Shown: in pieces, positions 17,637 to 26,637 of the stretch
Numbering within the stretch: the stretch's first letter is position 1
Layout of the letters: the number at the start of each line of letters is the position of its first letter
DNA from: Prevotella sp.
GTDB lineage: Bacteria > Bacteroidota > Bacteroidia > Bacteroidales > Bacteroidaceae
Reading direction: 5' to 3'
DNA: 64,000 nt
Assembly: GCA_017619275.1 (NCBI GenBank)
Contig: JAFZSR010000100.1
Span: forward strand, 1 to 64,000
Position numbers and translations under genes: made by a program
The notes under the pieces: generated by a model
What the model saw: the letters and a program-made list of their open reading frames with translations, nothing else
What the model was told of the DNA's origin: nothing
The model's database searches: none

Positions 17637-18773
17637 TTATTTCTGTGCAATCTTGCGTGCCAGCCCCTCGACTGACTGTTCGATGACGATGCCTTGTCGG
17701 TTATGGTCGCCCACGGGGATGCCGCCTAAAGTGTAGGTGGCGCGTGGCAGCCCTTGCAGGATGTGGCGATGCTCGATGTTTGCTGCTTCGCCAAAGAGCG
17801 GTGCAGCGGCGGTGGCGGAGGGCGTGCGGTTGCGAACGGTGGGCCATCCGTCCTTGTCCCAGATCACCTGATCGAGATACACCTTGCGGCCGCCGTCGGG
17901 GTCGGCAGCGTCGAAGCCGTGATAGAGCATCCAATACTGGCCAGCGTCGTCGAGCACCAACTCGGCGTTATGGCCGGGGCCCACCACTTTGTTGCTCTTC
18001 TGCAGCACCAGCATGAAGTTGTTCTCCAGAGCCGGGCGGCCGGTCTTGTTCACATAAGGCCCCATGAGGTTTTCGGAACGCGCCACCACCACGCGGTAGG
18101 TGCTGTTGAGTCCGTCGCAGCAGGTGCCGGCCGAACCGAAGAGGTAGTAGTAACCATCTTTCTTATAGATGTAGGTGCCCTCGGTCAGCGTGCCTGCTAT
18201 CTGCACCTTCTCGGCTCCGGGCTTCAGGCTCAGGCCGTCGTCGCTCAGCTGTATGCCATAGATGCCGTGGAAGCTGCCCCAGAACAGGTACTTGCTGCCA
18301 TCTTCCTCTTCGTAATAAAAGGGGTCGATGCTGTTTTGGACGCCAATCTCGCTACTGATGAAAAGCTTGCCCACATCGGTGAAGGGGCCTTGGGGACGGG
18401 TGGCGGTGGCCACGCCGATGCCGCACTCCCACTCGCCACCCCAGGTGCTCTTGGAGTAGTACATGACGTAGCGGCCGTCGATGTAGTTGATGTCGGGCGC
18501 CCAGATGCGGCCGTTGGGCACCATCTGCGGACGGGTTTCGTCGGTGAAGGCTGTGCCCACTCGGCGCCAGTCAACCAGATTGAGAGAACGGTAGATGGGC
18601 ACGTTGCGGATGTTCTCGGTGGCGTAGAGGTAGTAATAGCCGTCGGCAGCCTTGATGACGGTGGGGTCGGGGAGGCTCTCGTCGATGACAGGATTGCTAT
18701 ACTGCTGCTGGGCCTCCACCGTTGAGGTGGCGGTGAGCAATAGTAACAGGAGTGCAAGTGTTCTCGTCTTCAT
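17637..18773 (-). CDS. GH43 family arabinanase/xylosidase-like enzyme
   Basis: A 378-residue five-bladed propeller glycoside hydrolase of family 43. The three catalytic acids are visible: Asp in LPDPTVIK (base), Asp in SIDPFYYEEEDG (pKa modulator) and Glu in LTEGTYIYKKDGYY (acid). Start 18773 gives a signal peptide (MKTRTLALLLLLLTATSTVEA); the longer in-frame version would cross the promoter. The C-terminus (YTLGGIPVGDHNRQGIVI) looks like a degenerate sorting tail. It is close in sequence to the GH43 at 60273-61547. It is the first gene of an operon with the modular protein and is divergent from the HTCS gene. Endo-arabinanase or alpha-L-arabinofuranosidase activity is typical of this branch; the exact substrate is not determined. 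Confidence 0.9.
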   Translation of the reverse strand: MKTRTLALLLLLLTATSTVEAQQQYSNPVIDESLPDPTVIKAADGYYYLYATENIRNVPIYRSLNLVDWRRVGTAFTDETRPQMVPNGRIWAPDINYIDGRYVMYYSKSTWGGEWECGIGVATATRPQGPFTDVGKLFISSEIGVQNSIDPFYYEEEDGSKYLFWGSFHGIYGIQLSDDGLSLKPGAEKVQIAGTLTEGTYIYKKDGYYYLFGSAGTCCDGLNSTYRVVVARSENLMGPYVNKTGRPALENNFMLVLQKSNKVVGPGHNAELVLDDAGQYWMLYHGFDAADPDGGRKVYLDQVIWDKDGWPTVRNRTPSATAAAPLFGEAANIEHRHILQGLPRATYTLGGIPVGDHNRQGIVIEQSVEGLARKIAQK

Positions 18774-18793
18774 GATTTGTTGAAATGATGCTG

Positions 18794-18801
18794 CAAAGTT
18801 A
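18794..18801 (-). promoter_or_regulatory. -7 promoter box of GH43 operon
   Basis: The minus strand reads TAACTTTG, about 21 bases before the start codon. A TGAACGG motif (plus-strand CCGTTCA at 18832-18838) lies about 31 bases further upstream. Confidence 0.6.
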
Positions 18802-18918
18802 GGCAGATTATCATCAGGGGTAGGAAAAATACCGTTCAAAAAACAAGAAAATCTGACAAAAGGGTGTGTGGGATGAATTATTTTTGCTTGCAAAGCGCGA
18901 CGTGTCGATTATTTTTCG

Positions 18919-18926
18919 TAATTTTG
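18919..18926 (+). promoter_or_regulatory. -7 promoter box of HTCS gene
   Basis: TAATTTTG fits TAnnTTTG, 41 bases before the HTCS start. No clear -33 element. Confidence 0.5.
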
Positions 18927-18966
18927 AAGCCGAAAACCTTTACCAAGCAATTAAACTAACGGCTAT

Positions 18967-21900
18967 ATGAAACTCCTCCCGAAAAGATTCATCCGGCTCT
19001 ACACATTATTATATATGTGGATGCTTGCCACCATTGCGGCAGCATCGATCACCGCCCCTACGTTCACCAACTACATGGCTGCCGACGGACTGAGCGACAA
19101 CAATGTGCTGTGCGGGCTGCGCGATAGATACGGATTCGTGTGGCTGGGCACAAACAATGGACTGAATTGCTTCGACGGGGCGCAGAACACCATCTACCGC
19201 AACATGATTGAGGGGAGGAGCGGCATCGAGAACAATACCATCACTGCGCTCTATGAGCACGGCGACGACATCTGGTTCGGCGGCTCCTTCGGCCTCTATG
19301 TCTACGACCGGCAGGCCCACCGCTTCAAAAGTTTCGACAAGCAAACCAAGTATGGCGTGAGCATCAGTGCTACGGTGCAGGACATCGTGGGCACTCAGGA
19401 CGGCAACATCTGGATAGGCACGCAGGGGCAGGGCTTGTTCATCTACAATCCGAAGACCGACGTGCTGACGCAGGACAGTCGGCACGGCGCTTTCGTAAGC
19501 GACATTCTGGCCGTGAACGACAGTCCCGTCTTCGTGGCCACCCTGCAGGGGCATATCCTGCTCTATGGACAGGACGGCACCTACAAGATGGAGCACTCCA
19601 TCCCCGACTATCGCAGCGACAAGCATAACATCAGCCTCGAGGTCGTGGGTTTCCGTCTTTACATTGGATGCGAGCGGGGCTTGTATACCGTGCTCAGGGG
19701 CGACGGCGAGGTGACGGCCGTGCCACGGGTCGACATCGGCATCCATTCGCTGCTGCGAAATGGCAACCAGCTGCTCATGGGCACCGACCAGGGCATTTAT
19801 CTCTACGACCCCGCCACGCAGCAGATGAGGCGCTTCGACAATCCCGACGACAAAAGCGCCGGGCTGACCGACCAGCGGGTGAACGCCTTGGCTTGGGACA
19901 ACGACAGCACGCTGTGGGTGATGACGCAGATGGGCGGCGTGTGCTACATGCCGCAGAGAAGCAGCGACGTGCGCATGGCTCATTTTTCGGAAAACGTGCG
20001 TGGCAACATGATCTATGCTGTTTGCGAGACGCCCGACGGCCGTCTGTGGATAGGCCATGAGAACGGCCTGGGCATCTACAACCCCGCCACACAGCTCATC
20101 GACGACTATCCCGCTCCAGCGCTGAAGCAGGAGGTGAACGTGCTCATGGCCGACGGCAACGACCTGTGGATTGGCACACGCCGTCAGGGCGTGTTCGTGC
20201 TCAACACCGTCAGCCACGAACTGCGCCACTATCAATATTCTGCCGACAAGTCCTACACCGTGCCCAGCAACGAGATCACCTGTCTGCTGCGCACCTCCGA
20301 GGGCGTCATCTATGTGGGCACCAGCTGGGGCTTGTGCCGCTACGAACGCGAGACCGAGAACTTCATGTGGTATTTTGAGATTGGCTCCACGACGCGTGTC
20401 ACCAGTATGGCCGAAGACCACGACGGCTGCGTGTGGGCTTCGACTAGCAATCACGGACTGTTTAAGCAGTGGGAGAAGGGCAGCACGTTCCGCAACTTCA
20501 CCTACCAGCAGGAGGAGGCGCAGTCGCTGGCCAATAACAATGTATCGTCTGTTTTCTGCGACCACAGCGGCCAGATTTGGGTGGTCTATAACGGGACAGG
20601 CCTGGCTCGTTATATGTCCGACACGGAGAGCTTTGAGCCTTTCGTGGCCGACATCCCCGAGATTCAGGACCAGCAGATTTATTTCATCGTTGAGGACCTT
20701 CAGCACAACCTGTGGATGGGCGTAGAGACAGGCATGCTTTGCATGGATGCCAGCCGCGATGCCGCCTCCATCCAGGTGCTTCGCGGTGGCAGCGACATGG
20801 CGCGCCAGCTCAAGCCCCGCAACTCTGCCTGCGTCAGCCGTGGCGGCGAGCTCTTCGCCGGACGCTTCAACATGTTGGCCCATTTCCATCCCGACCGCAT
20901 CAAGATTGACAACAGTCGGGCGCCCGTCTACATCACCCATCTGACGTCGACTTCGACGCAGACCTCCACCACGCTGCCTTATCACGACGCTGCCTCGCCG
21001 CAGGGGGCTGCCCAGCAGGTCTCGCTCACGCTGCCCTATTCCGACAACGGTTTTACGCTGCATTTCTCGCAGCCACGCTTCATCGGGGCCAGCAGTCAGC
21101 GACGCTTTGAATACCGCATGCAGGGAATCGACGCTTCGTGGACCAAGGGCACGAAGAACGCCGAGGCCACCTACCTAAACATGCCGCCAGGCGACTACGT
21201 CTTCCTGCTGCGCGAGGCCGGCAACACCGACGAGGGCAGCTTTGCCCGCCTCAACATCACCATCCTGCCGCCCTGGTATCGCACCAACCTGGCCTATTTC
21301 ATCTACGTCCTCCTCATCGCCTCGGCCATTGCCTGGCTGCTCTATCGCTACAACAGCAGGTTGAAGAAGCGTTATAACCGTAGGCTGAAGGAGTATCAGA
21401 CGGAGCAGGAGAAAGCCAACTTCGAGTCGAAGATACGCTTCTTCGTCGACATCGTCCACGAGATTCGTACCCCGCTGACGCTCATCAGTCTGCCGCTGGA
21501 ACAGATGGAGGAGAGTCCGCTGAGCGACGAGAACCGTCGCCATGCCAGCGCCATACGCCGCAACATGAACTATCTGCTGGGCATCACCAACCAGCTGCTC
21601 GACTTCCAGAAGGCCGAGCACGGGAAGATTCAGCTCAATCTCCGCAGTAGCGATGTGGGCCAGCTGCTTAACGATACCTTCCTGCAGTTCACCGATGCCA
21701 TGGAGGTGCAGGGCAAGCGCATCCAGCTGCAGCTGCCCGACGAGCCTATCGTCAGCACCATCGATGCCGACAAGGTGCAGAAGGTGATGATGAACCTCAT
21801 TGGCAACGCCGCCAAGTACGCCCGCTCCGAGATTATCGTGCGATTGGAGTTGCTGCCTGCGCCCAATGGAGAAACAGCCGGCGCCCCCATTGACCAGCTG

Positions 21901-23121
21901 CGCATCTCCGTCATCGACGATGGCCCCGGCGTGCCGAAGGAGGAGCGCGACAAGATCTTCGACCTCTACTACCAGATTGGCCGCTCGGCCTTGCCGCTCG
22001 GCGCTGCCCACGACGAGCATGTTGCAGCCACTCTGGGCACCGGCCTCGGCCTCTCCTACGCCAAGATGCTGGCACAGGCCCACGATGGCGACCTCGTCTA
22101 TGCCGACGCCGTGGGGGGAGGGTCAAACTTCCAGCTGGTGCTGCCAATAAAAGAGAACCAGCGGACCGCCCAGACCTCCACCCTGCAGACCCACCCCTGG
22201 CCCCTCCCTTGTAGGGAGGGGAGTGGTTACACTCAAGACCAAATATCTGATGGAGAACAATCTGCGGAAGGACTATCTACTCCCCTCCCTGCAAGGGAGG
22301 GGGCGGGGGAGGGTCCGCTGGGGATGGGCCTGCAGTCTCAGTTCCGCATCCTCATCGTGGAGGACAACGAAGAGCTGCTGCAGATGACCACCGACGCCCT
22401 GCGACAGCATTTCCGCATCCTCAAAGCCCGTGATGGCATCGAGGCGCTCGACGTGCTGAAATACAACGATGTCGACATCATCGTGAGCGATGTGATGATG
22501 CCCCGCATGGACGGCATCGAGCTGTGCACCAAAGTGAAACAGGACATCAACTACTCGCACATCCCCGTCGTCCTGCTCACGGCGAAGACCAGCGTCGAGG
22601 CCAAGGTGGAAGGGATGCAGAGCGGAGCCGACATCTATCTGGAGAAGCCCTTCTCGGTGAAGCAGCTGCACCTGCAAATCCTGAACCTGCTGCGGATGCG
22701 TCAGACCTATTACGAGCGCATGCGCAACATCAACCTCGACGGCAACGACAGCCCCGACGACCCATCGGCCAGCACCCCCACCAACCAGCTGGGCCTCAAT
22801 CAGCAAGACCTCCTGTTCATGGAGCGGCTGCAGAAGATGGTGGCCGAGAACATGCGCGACGAGGAGTTCTCCATCGACCAGCTGGCCGAGCAGATGAACA
22901 TGAGCCGCAGCAGCTTCTACCGCAAGATTAAAGCCCTCACCGACATGACCCCCGTGGACTACCTGAAGATGCGCCGTCTGGAGCAGGCCGCCACGCTCCT
23001 GCGTCAGGGCATCCGCATCACCGAGGTGGCCGAGCGGGTGGGATTCACCAGCAGCAGCTACTTTGCAAAGTGCTTCAAAGCCCGTTTTGGCGTATTGCCA
23101 AAGGACTTTATAGCACGATGA
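18967..23121 (+). CDS. Hybrid two-component system regulator (HTCS)
   Basis: A 1384-residue single-chain sensor and transcription factor. In order: signal sequence; about 14 Reg_prop beta-propeller blades (e.g. FVWLGTNNGLNCFD, NIWIGTQGQGLFIYN) to about 690; a Y_Y_Y domain (about 690-765); a transmembrane helix (about 773-793); HisKA with phospho-acceptor His831 (VHEIRTPLTLI); HATPase with NAAKYA, DDGPGVP and GTGLGLSYAK; a receiver with Asp1175 (IIVSDVMMP); and an AraC-type helix-turn-helix at the end (ITEVAERVGFTSSSYFAKCF). It would bind a glycan fragment in the periplasm and activate GH and SusCD genes. The linker between kinase and receiver (about 1074-1117) is encoded by an inserted G/C-rich palindromic repeat. 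It is the only HTCS in the window and lies between divergently transcribed GH operons. Confidence 0.96.
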   Translation: MKLLPKRFIRLYTLLYMWMLATIAAASITAPTFTNYMAADGLSDNNVLCGLRDRYGFVWLGTNNGLNCFDGAQNTIYRNMIEGRSGIENNTITALYEHGDDIWFGGSFGLYVYDRQAHRFKSFDKQTKYGVSISATVQDIVGTQDGNIWIGTQGQGLFIYNPKTDVLTQDSRHGAFVSDILAVNDSPVFVATLQGHILLYGQDGTYKMEHSIPDYRSDKHNISLEVVGFRLYIGCERGLYTVLRGDGEVTAVPRVDIGIHSLLRNGNQLLMGTDQGIYLYDPATQQMRRFDNPDDKSAGLTDQRVNALAWDNDSTLWVMTQMGGVCYMPQRSSDVRMAHFSENVRGNMIYAVCETPDGRLWIGHENGLGIYNPATQLIDDYPAPALKQEVNVLMADGNDLWIGTRRQGVFVLNTVSHELRHYQYSADKSYTVPSNEITCLLRTSEGVIYVGTSWGLCRYERETENFMWYFEIGSTTRVTSMAEDHDGCVWASTSNHGLFKQWEKGSTFRNFTYQQEEAQSLANNNVSSVFCDHSGQIWVVYNGTGLARYMSDTESFEPFVADIPEIQDQQIYFIVEDLQHNLWMGVETGMLCMDASRDAASIQVLRGGSDMARQLKPRNSACVSRGGELFAGRFNMLAHFHPDRIKIDNSRAPVYITHLTSTSTQTSTTLPYHDAASPQGAAQQVSLTLPYSDNGFTLHFSQPRFIGASSQRRFEYRMQGIDASWTKGTKNAEATYLNMPPGDYVFLLREAGNTDEGSFARLNITILPPWYRTNLAYFIYVLLIASAIAWLLYRYNSRLKKRYNRRLKEYQTEQEKANFESKIRFFVDIVHEIRTPLTLISLPLEQMEESPLSDENRRHASAIRRNMNYLLGITNQLLDFQKAEHGKIQLNLRSSDVGQLLNDTFLQFTDAMEVQGKRIQLQLPDEPIVSTIDADKVQKVMMNLIGNAAKYARSEIIVRLELLPAPNGETAGAPIDQLRISVIDDGPGVPKEERDKIFDLYYQIGRSALPLGAAHDEHVAATLGTGLGLSYAKMLAQAHDGDLVYADAVGGGSNFQLVLPIKENQRTAQTSTLQTHPWPLPCREGSGYTQDQISDGEQSAEGLSTPLPAREGAGEGPLGMGLQSQFRILIVEDNEELLQMTTDALRQHFRILKARDGIEALDVLKYNDVDIIVSDVMMPRMDGIELCTKVKQDINYSHIPVVLLTAKTSVEAKVEGMQSGADIYLEKPFSVKQLHLQILNLLRMRQTYYERMRNINLDGNDSPDDPSASTPTNQLGLNQQDLLFMERLQKMVAENMRDEEFSIDQLAEQMNMSRSSFYRKIKALTDMTPVDYLKMRRLEQAATLLRQGIRITEVAERVGFTSSSYFAKCFKARFGVLPKDFIAR
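22186..22317. repeat. Palindromic G/C-rich element in HTCS coding sequence
   Basis: Two arms, CCCCTCCCTTGTAGGGAGGG-type (22200-22222) and CCCCTCCCTGCAAGGGAGGG-type (22281-22302), are homologous to the right and left arms of the intergenic element at 26145-26266. The insert stays open in frame. Confidence 0.8.
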
Positions 23122-23151
23122 ACAGATTTTCGCTTTCTTTGAATAGCATTT

Positions 23152-23184
23152 TTTGTACAAAAAACGGAAAATGCTATAATTTTG
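23152..23184 (+). promoter_or_regulatory. Promoter of modular secreted protein gene
   Basis: TTTG (23152-23155), 21 bases, then TAATTTTG (23177-23184): a good Bacteroidota promoter 53 bases before the start. A small inverted repeat (GCATTTT / AAAATGC) overlaps the spacer. Confidence 0.7.
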
Positions 23185-23236
23185 TGCCCAGATTCTTAAC
23201 TAACAATCTCCATTTATTCACCAAAAACTATTTTTT

Positions 23237-25987
23237 ATGAACAGACATTCTACTTTCGCATTGGGGCTTCTCATGGCCTCATTCGCCCTGGGCACACAGG
23301 CCCAGCCCAGTTCGCCCTGGGTGGGCAACCCGCTCGCAGAGGGCGAGTTCTACCTCTACAACGTTGAGTCGGGACTATGGCTGCAGAACAACGACAGCAA
23401 GACGGAAGACTGGACGACGCGTGCCGCCATCGGCACACGTGGCTTCGAGTGGAAAATTGTGGCCAGCGACGGCGCCTATGCCCTGCAGCCCAATTTCTAC
23501 ATCAACCAATCGTCGAACCTGGCCTTCTCCATCAACCCCGACAACAACTACATCGACACTGGCGACGGTAAGACATGGGAAATCAAGCCCTACGATGCCA
23601 TGATCGAGGCTGGCGTGAGCAACGCCTATGCCATCAACAGCGGCAACAAGGTGCTGGGCACCGTGAAGTACAACGAGGGCCAACGCCAGAACAACCTCTT
23701 CACCCAGGAGGGCGACGAGCGCTGGTATCTGGAGAACCCCGACTACAACGTCAACATGAGCGAGCGCAACACGTGGCAGCTTGTCACCAAACAGGAGCGC
23801 CTTGCCAAGATGGTGGCCGAAGCCTCGCCCAGCAATCCCGTGGATGCCTCGTGGCTCATCCCCGCTGCCGACCTGGCCAACAACGACAAGCGTTATGAGC
23901 TGTGGACACGCGACTGGGATGGCGGCAACAACGTGAAGGGCGGCGACGGCGCCGTACACGGCAGCTGCTGCTTGGAGAGTTGGAACTCCAACCACATCGA
24001 CTTCAGCATCACGCTCACCGACCTGCCCAACGGCACCTATCGCTTCAACCTGCAGGGCTACTACCGCGACGGTGGCCGCTCCGCAGTGGTGGCACACCGC
24101 AACGACGGCACCGAGACCATCCGTTCCTACTACTTTGCCAACGAGGTGGAGCACCCCCTCATGTCCATCCTCGACGGAGCCATGACGGCCGAGGGCACCA
24201 GTGGATACGCCTACACAGAGGGTGGTTTCTGGTACCCCGACAGCCATGGCGACGCCAACCGCTGCTTCAACCTGCACAAGGGCTACGTGAACGATGAGAT
24301 CGAGGTGGTCGTCACCACCCACATGCTCAAGATTGGCATCAAGAAGAGTGAGAAGGTGAACGACGACTGGACCGTCGTCGACAACTTCCACCTCACCTAT
24401 CTGGGCAACAACATCGACGTGAGCACATTTGTCGAGGCTCTCAACAACGCCATCAGCGAGGCCGAGCAGTTCGACCTCACCACCACCTCCATCATTCTTG
24501 CCGTCCAACTCCAGAACGCTATTGATGAGGCCAAGTCGAAGGTCAACTCAAATGATCCCGACGAGCTGTCGGATGCCACCGCTGCCGTCATCGCTGCCCT
24601 CAATGCCGCCAAGGCTGTCAACATCGTGGTGCTGAACCAGACATTGGAAGTGGCCGAAGACGGTGTCGACGTGTCGGATGCCGCCAGCGCCATCGTCTTC
24701 GCTACCACAGCCGACGAGGTGAACAAAGCCCTCTTCGACCTGCGCACCGCTCGCAAGCTACACGCCATGCGTTTGCCCGATGTCTACACCGGCTCAGCTC
24801 CTGAAGACGGCGTGGAATACTTCTTCTACAATGTGGGCACCGGCCTCTTCCTCAACAACGGCTCCGACTGGAACACCCACACCGCCGTCGACGTCTACGC
24901 CCTGCCCATCACCCTCGTGGCCGATGGCGAGAACTTCAAGCTGAAGAACCACGCCTTCTACCGCGACGAGCAGTGGATCAACTTCAACGCCTACGTAGAC
25001 ACCGGCAACCAAGACCTCTGGTATTTCCTACCCGTCGAGGGCAAGGACAACGTCTACAACATCGTGGTCTTCGACCGTCACGACCTGGCCCTGGGCTACA
25101 ACCCCTACGGACACACCGACCGTGGCATGGACTACCACTACCCGCTGAACGTAGCCAAGGAGCAGACCGACCTGGGGAACCCCAACAACCAATGGAAGCT
25201 CGTCAGCCGTGCTGAGCTGGAGGCCCTCTACGAGAACGCCACCGCCGAGCAGCCCGCCGACGTATCCTATCTCATTGCCAACCCCGGCCTGAGCCGCGTG
25301 TGGGACATCAACAAGTGGTCGCTGGTCCGCGATGGCGGTGATTCACACCACGTCTCCATCGATGACGATGGCAACTTCGACCGCAACAGCGACTATGGCT
25401 TCGAGGTTTGGAACGCCAACTCGTTCACCTTCTCGCAGCAGCTCAGCGGCCTGAAGCCCGGTTTCTACGAGGTCGGCGTCAGCGGATTCTTCCGTCAGGG
25501 CGACGGCAACTTCCAGACGTCGGTGGTCAACGCTGGCGAGTCACTCATCAGCGAGGCTTACCTTGAGGCTAACGGCGAGCAGGCTCCTCTACCCAACATA
25601 GCCACCGAGGCTGGCAAGCTGCCCGGCATCTTCTCGCAGCCCAGCGACAATGGCACCTTCGCCAACTGGCCACGCGAGGCATTGCACGCCTTCCAGACGG
25701 GACTCTATCGCACCGCCAAGGTGGTGTGCAGCGTTCAGGACGACGGTGAGCTCACCATTGCCGTGAAGCAGGATCAGAAGACCACCGATGCCAGCTGGGC
25801 ACTCTTCGACACCTTCCGCCTTGCCTATCTCGGCACCGACATCAGCACCGCCATCACCGACCTCGAGCCTTCAACAGACAATGCTCAAGGGATCAACGGG
25901 CAACGTGTCTACAACCTGAAGGGACAGCAGGTGACCGCCCCCGTCAAGGGCCTCTACATCATCAATGGCAAAAAGGTTGTGAAGTAA
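23237..25987 (+). CDS. Large modular secreted protein, paralogue of 14662-17607
   Basis: A 916-residue secreted protein of the same layout as the 981-residue one on the other side of the HTCS. It has a signal peptide (MNRHSTFALGLLMASFALGTQAQ), a first trefoil-like module (FYLYNVESGLWLQNND), a beta-sandwich (LPNGTYRFNLQGYYRDGG), FIVAR-like helical repeats (LNNAISEAEQFD), a second trefoil-like module (YFFYNVGTGLFLNNG), a second sandwich (LKPGFYEVGVSGFFRQG) and the tail VYNLKGQQVTAPVKGLYII. No enzyme signature is seen. It has its own promoter and a strong hairpin after it, so it is probably monocistronic. Inferred role: extracellular glycan binding co-regulated with the GH genes. Confidence 0.85.
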   Translation: MNRHSTFALGLLMASFALGTQAQPSSPWVGNPLAEGEFYLYNVESGLWLQNNDSKTEDWTTRAAIGTRGFEWKIVASDGAYALQPNFYINQSSNLAFSINPDNNYIDTGDGKTWEIKPYDAMIEAGVSNAYAINSGNKVLGTVKYNEGQRQNNLFTQEGDERWYLENPDYNVNMSERNTWQLVTKQERLAKMVAEASPSNPVDASWLIPAADLANNDKRYELWTRDWDGGNNVKGGDGAVHGSCCLESWNSNHIDFSITLTDLPNGTYRFNLQGYYRDGGRSAVVAHRNDGTETIRSYYFANEVEHPLMSILDGAMTAEGTSGYAYTEGGFWYPDSHGDANRCFNLHKGYVNDEIEVVVTTHMLKIGIKKSEKVNDDWTVVDNFHLTYLGNNIDVSTFVEALNNAISEAEQFDLTTTSIILAVQLQNAIDEAKSKVNSNDPDELSDATAAVIAALNAAKAVNIVVLNQTLEVAEDGVDVSDAASAIVFATTADEVNKALFDLRTARKLHAMRLPDVYTGSAPEDGVEYFFYNVGTGLFLNNGSDWNTHTAVDVYALPITLVADGENFKLKNHAFYRDEQWINFNAYVDTGNQDLWYFLPVEGKDNVYNIVVFDRHDLALGYNPYGHTDRGMDYHYPLNVAKEQTDLGNPNNQWKLVSRAELEALYENATAEQPADVSYLIANPGLSRVWDINKWSLVRDGGDSHHVSIDDDGNFDRNSDYGFEVWNANSFTFSQQLSGLKPGFYEVGVSGFFRQGDGNFQTSVVNAGESLISEAYLEANGEQAPLPNIATEAGKLPGIFSQPSDNGTFANWPREALHAFQTGLYRTAKVVCSVQDDGELTIAVKQDQKTTDASWALFDTFRLAYLGTDISTAITDLEPSTDNAQGINGQRVYNLKGQQVTAPVKGLYIINGKKVVK

Positions 25988-26004
25988 TACATCATTTGCG
26001 TATA

Positions 26005-26050
26005 GTAAGCCCCCAAAGTTCTTGCTTGTCGAAGAACTTTGGGGGCTTAC
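26005..26050 (+). terminator. Strong hairpin after modular secreted protein gene
   Basis: Perfect 19-bp inverted repeat (26005-26023, 26032-26050) with an 8-base loop, 17 bases after the stop. No T tract follows, so termination is likely but not certain; an mRNA 3'-end stabiliser is an alternative. Confidence 0.65.
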
Positions 26051-26106
26051 CTATTAAGGTCGTTAAAACCGAAAAGTTCTTTGCAAAAGCAAAGCAGCAG
26101 AGTAGA

Positions 26107-26136
26107 GTTGTTTTAGTTGTCTAAGTTGTCTTAAAA
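26107..26136. repeat. AGTTGTCTT-type short tandem repeat
   Basis: Three degenerate 9-10 bp units (GTTGTTTTA, GTTGTCTAA, GTTGTCTTA) lie between the hairpin and the palindromic element. Confidence 0.5.
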
Positions 26137-26144
26137 ACAACAAG

Positions 26145-26266
26145 GCGCAGCCACTCCCCTCCCTTCAAGGGGAGGGGCAGGGGTGGGGTCTGTATATTCC
26201 TCATTCGCAGGACTTTAGAGGCCCCACCCCTAACCCCTCCCCTTGAAGGGAGGGGAGTGGCTGCGC
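26145..26266. repeat. MITE-like palindromic element with 46-bp arms
   Basis: Long near-perfect inverted repeat: arms 26145-26190 and 26221-26266 begin GCGCAGCCACTCCCCTCCC and contain nested CCCCTCCCTTCAAGGGGAGGGG palindromes; the spacer is about 30 bases and there is no coding capacity. Related arms occur inside the HTCS gene and in other genes. This and the neighbouring repeats fill the 650-base gap 25988-26637. Confidence 0.85.
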
Positions 26267-26398
26267 GTAGTTTATCTCAGATTGGTCTTAATGACGGTTT
26301 GGTTTAATGCGACTTCCATTCAGTACAAGCCTGCCGATAAACAAGCTTCTGGAGCGTATGTCAAAACGGCTGATTTTCAGTAACTATTTTGGGCCCCA

Positions 26399-26467
26399 AA
26401 AATCTCGTATGAGATTTTTTCAAAAGTCGTTAACTTTTTTCAAAAAGTCGTTACCAAAATTTCGGAA
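26399..26467. repeat. Dispersed intergenic repeat, copy 2
   Basis: AATCTCGTATGAGATTTTTT followed by two AAGTCGTTA units; a shorter, diverged version of the repeat at 14411-14498. Confidence 0.8.
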
Positions 26468-26576
26468 AGCGCCACCAGGTTTTTTAGAGGTCGCATTTCA
26501 TAATCGTCCGCCATTTTGTTCACATGATCTGGGAAGACGGCGCTTCGACCGAAAATCGTTGTTTTCTGAACAGGAA

Positions 26577-26611
26577 TTTGCGTAGGGAATGACTTTTTTT
26601 CTTTAATTTTG
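26577..26611 (+). promoter_or_regulatory. Promoter of GH43 pair
   Basis: TTTG (26577-26580) and TAATTTTG (26604-26611) with a 23-base spacer, 26 bases before the start codon. Confidence 0.55.
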
Positions 26612-26637
26612 CAGTGGAATTAAAATAGAAACAGAAA

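Noticed and set aside
19009-21063. A 684-codon open frame on the minus strand
   Set aside because: It lies wholly antisense to the HTCS propeller region, which has clear Reg_prop motifs; no family features.
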